36,191 nt of DNA from Caulobacter sp. CCH9-E1 (GTDB lineage Bacteria; Pseudomonadota; Alphaproteobacteria; Caulobacterales; Caulobacteraceae). Under the pieces are notes generated by a model that worked only from the letters and a program-made list of their open reading frames with translations, was not told the origin of the DNA and ran no database searches. Positions 32,102 to 36,191 of this stretch are shown here, piece after piece (positions within the stretch are counted from its first letter, which is position 1; every line of letters begins with the position of its first letter). Made by a program: the position numbers and the translations under genes. The stretch spans positions 1 through 36,191 of the forward strand of contig NZ_LSJA01000001.1 of assembly GCF_001556515.1 (NCBI RefSeq), in the 5' to 3' direction.

Positions 32102-34699
32102 CTAGTAGCGGTAGCGCAAGCCGGCGAAGTAGCTGCGACCGGCGCCCACGGTGTTGTAGAGGCTGTCATAGCCGCCGGTGGTCTGACGGATGTAGCTGTC
32201 GGTCAGATTGCGCGCCTCGAGCGAGGCGCTGAGGCCAGGCCGCAGTCTCCAGCTTATCTTGGCGTCGAGCGCGTCGTAGCCGTCGATCCAGCGGTCGCCG
32301 GTGGCGGTCGCCCCGAACGTGCCGGTGAAGCTGCGTCCGCGCTTGCGATAGTTGAGATTGAGATCGACCGGACCGGCGTCGTAGCTCAGTTGCAGGTTGG
32401 CCAGCCACTTGGGCTGATTGCGCAGGCCCGACACCGAACGTTGGCCGCCGTTGCTCAGCACGACGTCCCATTGGCCGTCGAGATAGGTGTAGTTGGCCTG
32501 GACGCCCAGGCGGTTGAACGGCGCGGGAAGGCGCTCGAAGCGGCGCTTGGCGAAGGTGGCCTCGACCCCCGTCAGCTTAGCCGCGCCGGTGTTGAGCGGG
32601 ATGGTGTTGATCGCCGTGAGCTGTCCGGCGGCGTCCCGCTCCTCGAACCTCTGGCTGAAGGTTTCGCCATCGACGTCCTTGCGGAACACCGCCAGGGCCA
32701 CAATGCCGTCGCTCAGATAATACTCGATCCCGGCGTCGTAGTTCGTCGAGACGCGCGGACCCAATTGCGGGTTCGTGCCATTGTTGGTCGGCACGCCGTT
32801 GGCGTCGAAGCTGGTGGTCAGGCCCGGCGCGAAGTCGGCGAAATCGGGACGGCCCAGCGTCTTGGTGAACGCCGCGCGCAGGCGCAGCCGAGGCCGCGGC
32901 TCGAACCAGGCCTGAAGATTGGGCAGCCAATTGCCATAGTCGTGCTTGCGCGTCACCGGCGTCACGACGTTGCGGACCAGGTTGGCGGTGCTGGTCTCGT
33001 CGCGGGTGTGCTCGTAGCGAAGGCCGGCGATGGCCCGGAAATTCGCGCCGCTGACATAGAGGGCCGCATGGCCGGCGAGGACGTCCTCGCGCAGCTGGTA
33101 GTCTGTGGTCGGCGCGCTATCGAGCCGCGAGACCCCGCCCGCCCAGAGCCTGTCCCAGAAGCCATTCCAGTTCGTCTTGATCGCGCCGTGGTCGGCCATG
33201 CTCGAACCGGCCGGCGCGAAGTCGGCCAGCGTCAGCGACGGAGCGCCCGGCAGGCTGAAGAAGCGGGAATTCTGATCAAAGCCCCGGTCCAGCCGCGTCC
33301 AGCTGACGCCCGCCATCGCCCCGATCCCGCGCGCCGAGGCCTGGACATTGTGCGTCAGGTCCGCGCGCGCCGCATAGACCTTGTCCTTCAGGATCTGGTC
33401 ACGGTTATAGGCGGCGCTGCTGCTGGTCGCGGCGGTGTTGCGGAACACCCAGTTGGTCAGGGTCGCGTAGCGCGCTGGATCGGAGGGCGTCACGGTCGCG
33501 ACCTCACCGCTCAGGTCGTAGGCGCCGTTCACCCCCGAGAGCCGGAAGCCGTCGCCCAGATTGCGCAGCAGAACGTTGTTGTAGAAGTCGGTGTAATTGG
33601 CGCGCATCACCAGGGCGGTGTCGCCGGCGAGAGCGTAGTCGACCCCCGCGCCGATGATCTTGGCGCGCCGGTGGACGTCATAGTCGTACTCGCGCACCTG
33701 GCCTTCGCCGCCCGTGAACGTCGCGGTTCCCTGGCCCGTCTGGGTGATGGTGCGGCCGCTGGTGGCGGACACGAAAGTGTTGGCCCGCTGCAGGTAGAGG
33801 TTCTTGGTCTCGTCGAACAGATTGGCCGACAGGAAGGCGTAGAGCTTGTCGGTCGCCTGGACCTCGAGCTTGCCGAAAAGCGACAGGTTGCGGGTCAGCT
33901 TATCGTAGTGGCTGTTGGTGTAGATGTTGCCGTTGGCCTGGTCCTGACCGTTGACCTGGGTGTAGCTGTCGACGCCGCTATAGACGTCGGCGTTGGCGTA
34001 CCTCTGATAGTTGACGCCGGCCACGACGCCGAACTGCTTGGCGGAGCCGAACGTCGTCTTGCCGGCGGCGTAGACGCTGCCCGAGGGGCCGTCATTGACG
34101 CGGCTTTCCTGGTCGTAGCGGCCAAACCGGCCGCCGAGCGTCAGGTAGGGCTTCGCGCCGCCGTCGAAGGCGCGCAGGGTGCGCAGGGCGATGTGTCCGC
34201 CGATGGCGTTGTGATCCTGGTCCGGCGAGACCGTCTTGTAGACGCTGGTCTCCTTGACGATGCCGGCGGGGAACATGTTGATCTGGGCGCCGCGATTGTT
34301 CTGGCTGCTGAACCAGATCGGATTGCCGTCGATCTCCATGCTGTTGTAGCGGGAATCAAAACCGCGGATCGAGGCGTAGCCCGCGTCCGAGGTGCCGTAG
34401 AACGCATCGGCGCTGACCCCGACCACCCGCTCGAGCGCCTCCGGCAGCGTCGTATCCGTCGTGCGCTCGATATCGGACGCCGTCACCGCGTCGACGGTGA
34501 CCGCCGCCGTGCGCTTGATGTCCACGGCGCTCGTGTCGATCGAGCGGCGCGCGGTGACCACGACGTCGCCGACATTCACGGACTCCGAGGCGCGCGAAGC
34601 CTCGGTCTGCGCCGTCGCTACGCCAAAGACGGTGGTCTGCAGGGCCAGGGCGAGCGTCAAGGCGCTCGCCGATCCGGTCAGCTTCTGAATGTGGGGCAT
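32102..34699 (-). CDS. TonB-dependent outer-membrane receptor
   Basis: An 865-residue protein with a signal peptide (cleaved near residue 30, VATAQ), a TonB-box-like segment DVVVTARR (about 45-52), a plug domain (about 55-185, with LPEALERVVGVSADAF, YASIRGFDSRYNSMEIDGNPI and NAIGGHIALRTLRAFD), and a 22-strand barrel ending in YFAGLRYRY with the C-terminal aromatic residue of barrel proteins. Length is at the large end, typical for carbohydrate-type receptors of Caulobacter. It is transcribed with the GDPD gene and divergent from a ROK regulator, which suggests control by sugar-type ligands. The ligand is unknown. Confidence 0.94.
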   Translation of the reverse strand: MPHIQKLTGSASALTLALALQTTVFGVATAQTEASRASESVNVGDVVVTARRSIDTSAVDIKRTAAVTVDAVTASDIERTTDTTLPEALERVVGVSADAFYGTSDAGYASIRGFDSRYNSMEIDGNPIWFSSQNNRGAQINMFPAGIVKETSVYKTVSPDQDHNAIGGHIALRTLRAFDGGAKPYLTLGGRFGRYDQESRVNDGPSGSVYAAGKTTFGSAKQFGVVAGVNYQRYANADVYSGVDSYTQVNGQDQANGNIYTNSHYDKLTRNLSLFGKLEVQATDKLYAFLSANLFDETKNLYLQRANTFVSATSGRTITQTGQGTATFTGGEGQVREYDYDVHRRAKIIGAGVDYALAGDTALVMRANYTDFYNNVLLRNLGDGFRLSGVNGAYDLSGEVATVTPSDPARYATLTNWVFRNTAATSSSAAYNRDQILKDKVYAARADLTHNVQASARGIGAMAGVSWTRLDRGFDQNSRFFSLPGAPSLTLADFAPAGSSMADHGAIKTNWNGFWDRLWAGGVSRLDSAPTTDYQLREDVLAGHAALYVSGANFRAIAGLRYEHTRDETSTANLVRNVVTPVTRKHDYGNWLPNLQAWFEPRPRLRLRAAFTKTLGRPDFADFAPGLTTSFDANGVPTNNGTNPQLGPRVSTNYDAGIEYYLSDGIVALAVFRKDVDGETFSQRFEERDAAGQLTAINTIPLNTGAAKLTGVEATFAKRRFERLPAPFNRLGVQANYTYLDGQWDVVLSNGGQRSVSGLRNQPKWLANLQLSYDAGPVDLNLNYRKRGRSFTGTFGATATGDRWIDGYDALDAKISWRLRPGLSASLEARNLTDSYIRQTTGGYDSLYNTVGAGRSYFAGLRYRY

Positions 34700-34752
34700 G
34701 GCGGCTCTCTTCTCGGCTCGTTGGTCAGGCTCCCCTACACCCGCGCCGTGAC

Positions 34753-34772
34753 ACTTATGTTAAGTGACTTAA
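34753..34772. promoter_or_regulatory. Overlapping palindromes in the receptor/ROK divergent region
   Basis: ACTTA-TGT-TAAGT (34753-34765) and TTAAGT-G-ACTTAA (34760-34772) are both perfect inverted repeats and share the central TTAAGT. They lie in the only AT-rich part of the 121-bp gap between the receptor and the ROK regulator genes. A likely operator for the ROK protein. Confidence 0.6.
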
Positions 34773-34820
34773 TTTAATTGTCGCCTTGATCGCGTCCGTG
34801 GGGAGTGAGATGGGCGAGCC

Positions 34821-35939
34821 ATGATCAGCTCTTCCCGCCTGACGACAGGGCACCGGCTGGTGCTCGACAGCATCCTGCGCCACGGCCCCTCCTCCCGCGC
34901 CGAGATCGCGGCGCGCACGCAGTTCACGCGCCCGGCGATCACCCAGATGGTTCAGGACCTGGCGGACATGGACCTCGTCGTCGAGCATGAGGCGCGTCGC
35001 GGGCAGCGCGGACAGCCGGCGAGGCCCGTCGCGCTGAACGGAGCGGCGGGCTTCGCGGTCGGGGTGAACTTCTCTTTGACCTATCTTGAGATCGCCGTGG
35101 TCGATCTGGCGGGGGTCGTCGTCCTGACCCATCAGGCGCCGCTCGCCGACCATGCGCCCGAGGCCATAGCCGCCGTGGTTCAGCAGGAGCTGGGTCGTCT
35201 GGCCCCAGCCCAGGGGCTGGACTTCGGAAAGATGGTGGGCATGGGCGTTTCGCTGCCCAGCGACTTCTATCCGGACGGCTCGCTGGCCACGCACATGGCC
35301 TTCCCCAATCTGAAGGGCGACCATCTCGAACGTCGATTTGGCGGCGACATCGGGGTTCCGATCTTTCTGGAAAACGATGGCCGCGCCTGCGCGATCGGCG
35401 AGCGGATGGTCGGCGCCGGACGAAGCCACGAAACCTTCATGCTCGTCCACCTGGGCCATGGCATCGGCGGCGGCCTTATTATCGACGGTAAGCCCTACAG
35501 GGGCGCCTTCGGCAACGCCGGGATTCTGGGCCAGTTCTATCCGTATGGCGAAGCGCGTCCGTCAGGTCTGGACCTGCTCGAAACCCTGCGCGCCGCAGGC
35601 CATGCGGTCGCCGATTTCGACGCGCTCGACCAGCTCCCCGCGAAGGCGCGCCCGGTGCTGGACGCCTGGATCCAGCGCGCCGCGGATCAGCTGACCAAGG
35701 TGCTGTTTCAAGTCAGCCGGTTCTTCGGCCCAGAAGCAGTGATCCTCGCAGGACGACTGCCACCCAACATAACCGCCGCTCTGGCGGAGCGGATCGACTT
35801 CGAGCGCGTGCGCCCGCCGATGGACGATCTGTTGAACGCGCCGATCCTGGCCTCCGCCCAAGGCTCAATCGCCGGCGCGATCGGCGCGGCCTGCGTTCCA
35901 ATCTTCAACCTGCTGCTGCCCGTCGCGCGGCGCGACTAG
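34821..35939 (+). CDS. ROK-family transcriptional regulator
   Basis: A 372-residue protein: an N-terminal winged helix (about residues 8-60, SILRHGPSSRAEIAARTQFTRPAITQMVQDL) and a ROK domain with GVNFSLTYLEIAVVDLAG, FLENDGRACAIGE and HLGHGIGGGLIIDGKPYRGAFGNAG. This is the NagC/XylR repressor type. The usual zinc-binding CxCGxxGCxE motif after AGxxGH is missing; the sequence there is FYPYGEARPSGLDLLE, so it probably lacks sugar kinase activity and structural zinc. It is divergent from the TonB receptor gene. ATG 34821 is preceded by GGGAG and GGCGAG-like sequence; the start is fairly sure from the HTH position. Confidence 0.9.
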   Translation: MISSSRLTTGHRLVLDSILRHGPSSRAEIAARTQFTRPAITQMVQDLADMDLVVEHEARRGQRGQPARPVALNGAAGFAVGVNFSLTYLEIAVVDLAGVVVLTHQAPLADHAPEAIAAVVQQELGRLAPAQGLDFGKMVGMGVSLPSDFYPDGSLATHMAFPNLKGDHLERRFGGDIGVPIFLENDGRACAIGERMVGAGRSHETFMLVHLGHGIGGGLIIDGKPYRGAFGNAGILGQFYPYGEARPSGLDLLETLRAAGHAVADFDALDQLPAKARPVLDAWIQRAADQLTKVLFQVSRFFGPEAVILAGRLPPNITAALAERIDFERVRPPMDDLLNAPILASAQGSIAGAIGAACVPIFNLLLPVARRD

Positions 35940-35951
35940 GGTGCTGTCAGT

Positions 35952-36108
35952 CTAACGCTAACCGGTCTCCGCAGACAGTCCTCACAGCCTGTCGCGACAA
36001 CTTAACGCCGCCCGGCTAACCCATTGAAACTGAACGAAGCGGCAAATTCGCCAACTTGGGGCCACAACCTAACGCTGGCCCGGAAACCCCACTCGACAAG
36101 CTAACGCT
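35952..36108 (+). repeat. Four TAACGC repeats in the terminal gene-free stretch
   Basis: TAACGC occurs at 35953-35958, 36003-36008, 36070-36075 and 36102-36107, mostly as CTAACGCT. Flanks are also alike: CGACAACTTAACGC..CCCGG, CCACAACCTAACGCTGGCCCGG and CGACAAGCTAACGCTG. This is a degenerate repeat with no obvious period. The stretch 35940-36191 holds no other feature I can support. Confidence 0.5.
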
Positions 36109-36191
36109 GTCCTCAAGCCCAGAGCCCTGTCCTGAAGCTGATCCTCCCTCGTTTCAGTGGACACCCATGCTAGCTTTTCGGAGCTGGAGAG

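Overview
The window is GC-rich (roughly two thirds G+C) and tightly packed. It looks like chromosome from an alphaproteobacterium of the Caulobacter group. The support is a UrcA-family pair, a CdnL/CarD regulator ending in Ala-Ala next to fdxA, a DUF3617 protein, a TonB-dependent receptor beside a ROK regulator, GANTC sites, and a Caulobacter-type promoter in front of rpmB. The genus is an inference from gene content. I saw no rRNA, tRNA, CRISPR array, transposase or phage gene.

Bases 1-10,100 are mostly housekeeping: the end of an esterase-like phytase gene, two UrcA-type secreted proteins with a shared leader, a CPA1-type cation/proton antiporter, rpmB, a DUF3617 protein, an ogt-type DNA repair gene whose 3' end lies in an intergenic repeat, an exported amidohydrolase, a stand-alone CZB zinc-binding protein, and a Suv3-like helicase coupled to an S4-domain protein. 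Bases 10,100-17,400 carry a PAS-PAS-GGDEF-EAL c-di-GMP protein, fdxA, cdnL, a serine hydrolase, nhaA, a DUF6491 protein and two small unknown proteins.

Bases 17,800-22,800 are the most unusual part. Three overlapping minus-strand genes encode a TIR-transmembrane-TPR protein, a 136-residue unknown protein, and a DUF4071/TRAFs-binding-like - SLOG-like - class III nucleotide cyclase protein. A Crp/Fnr regulator with a cyclic-nucleotide-binding domain is divergent, only 35 bp away. This resembles the nucleotide-signal conflict systems (Pycsar and relatives) but has a different architecture. The cyclase frame has no ATG, GTG or TTG at its natural N-terminus; its best start is a CTG overlapping the upstream stop codon.

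Bases 22,900-31,100 are an envelope glycan or glycolipid locus: an LptF/LptG-type permease and a glycosyltransferase (interrupted by a TAA at codon 24) on the minus strand, and divergently a tightly coupled run of glycosyltransferase, membrane protein, GINT1-like beta-propeller protein and glycosyltransferase, followed by a GPH-like MFS transporter. Bases 31,100-36,191 hold a TonB-dependent receptor plus a glycerophosphodiester phosphodiesterase-like protein, divergent from a ROK regulator across an AT-rich palindromic region. The window closes with a gene-free stretch carrying four TAACGC repeats.
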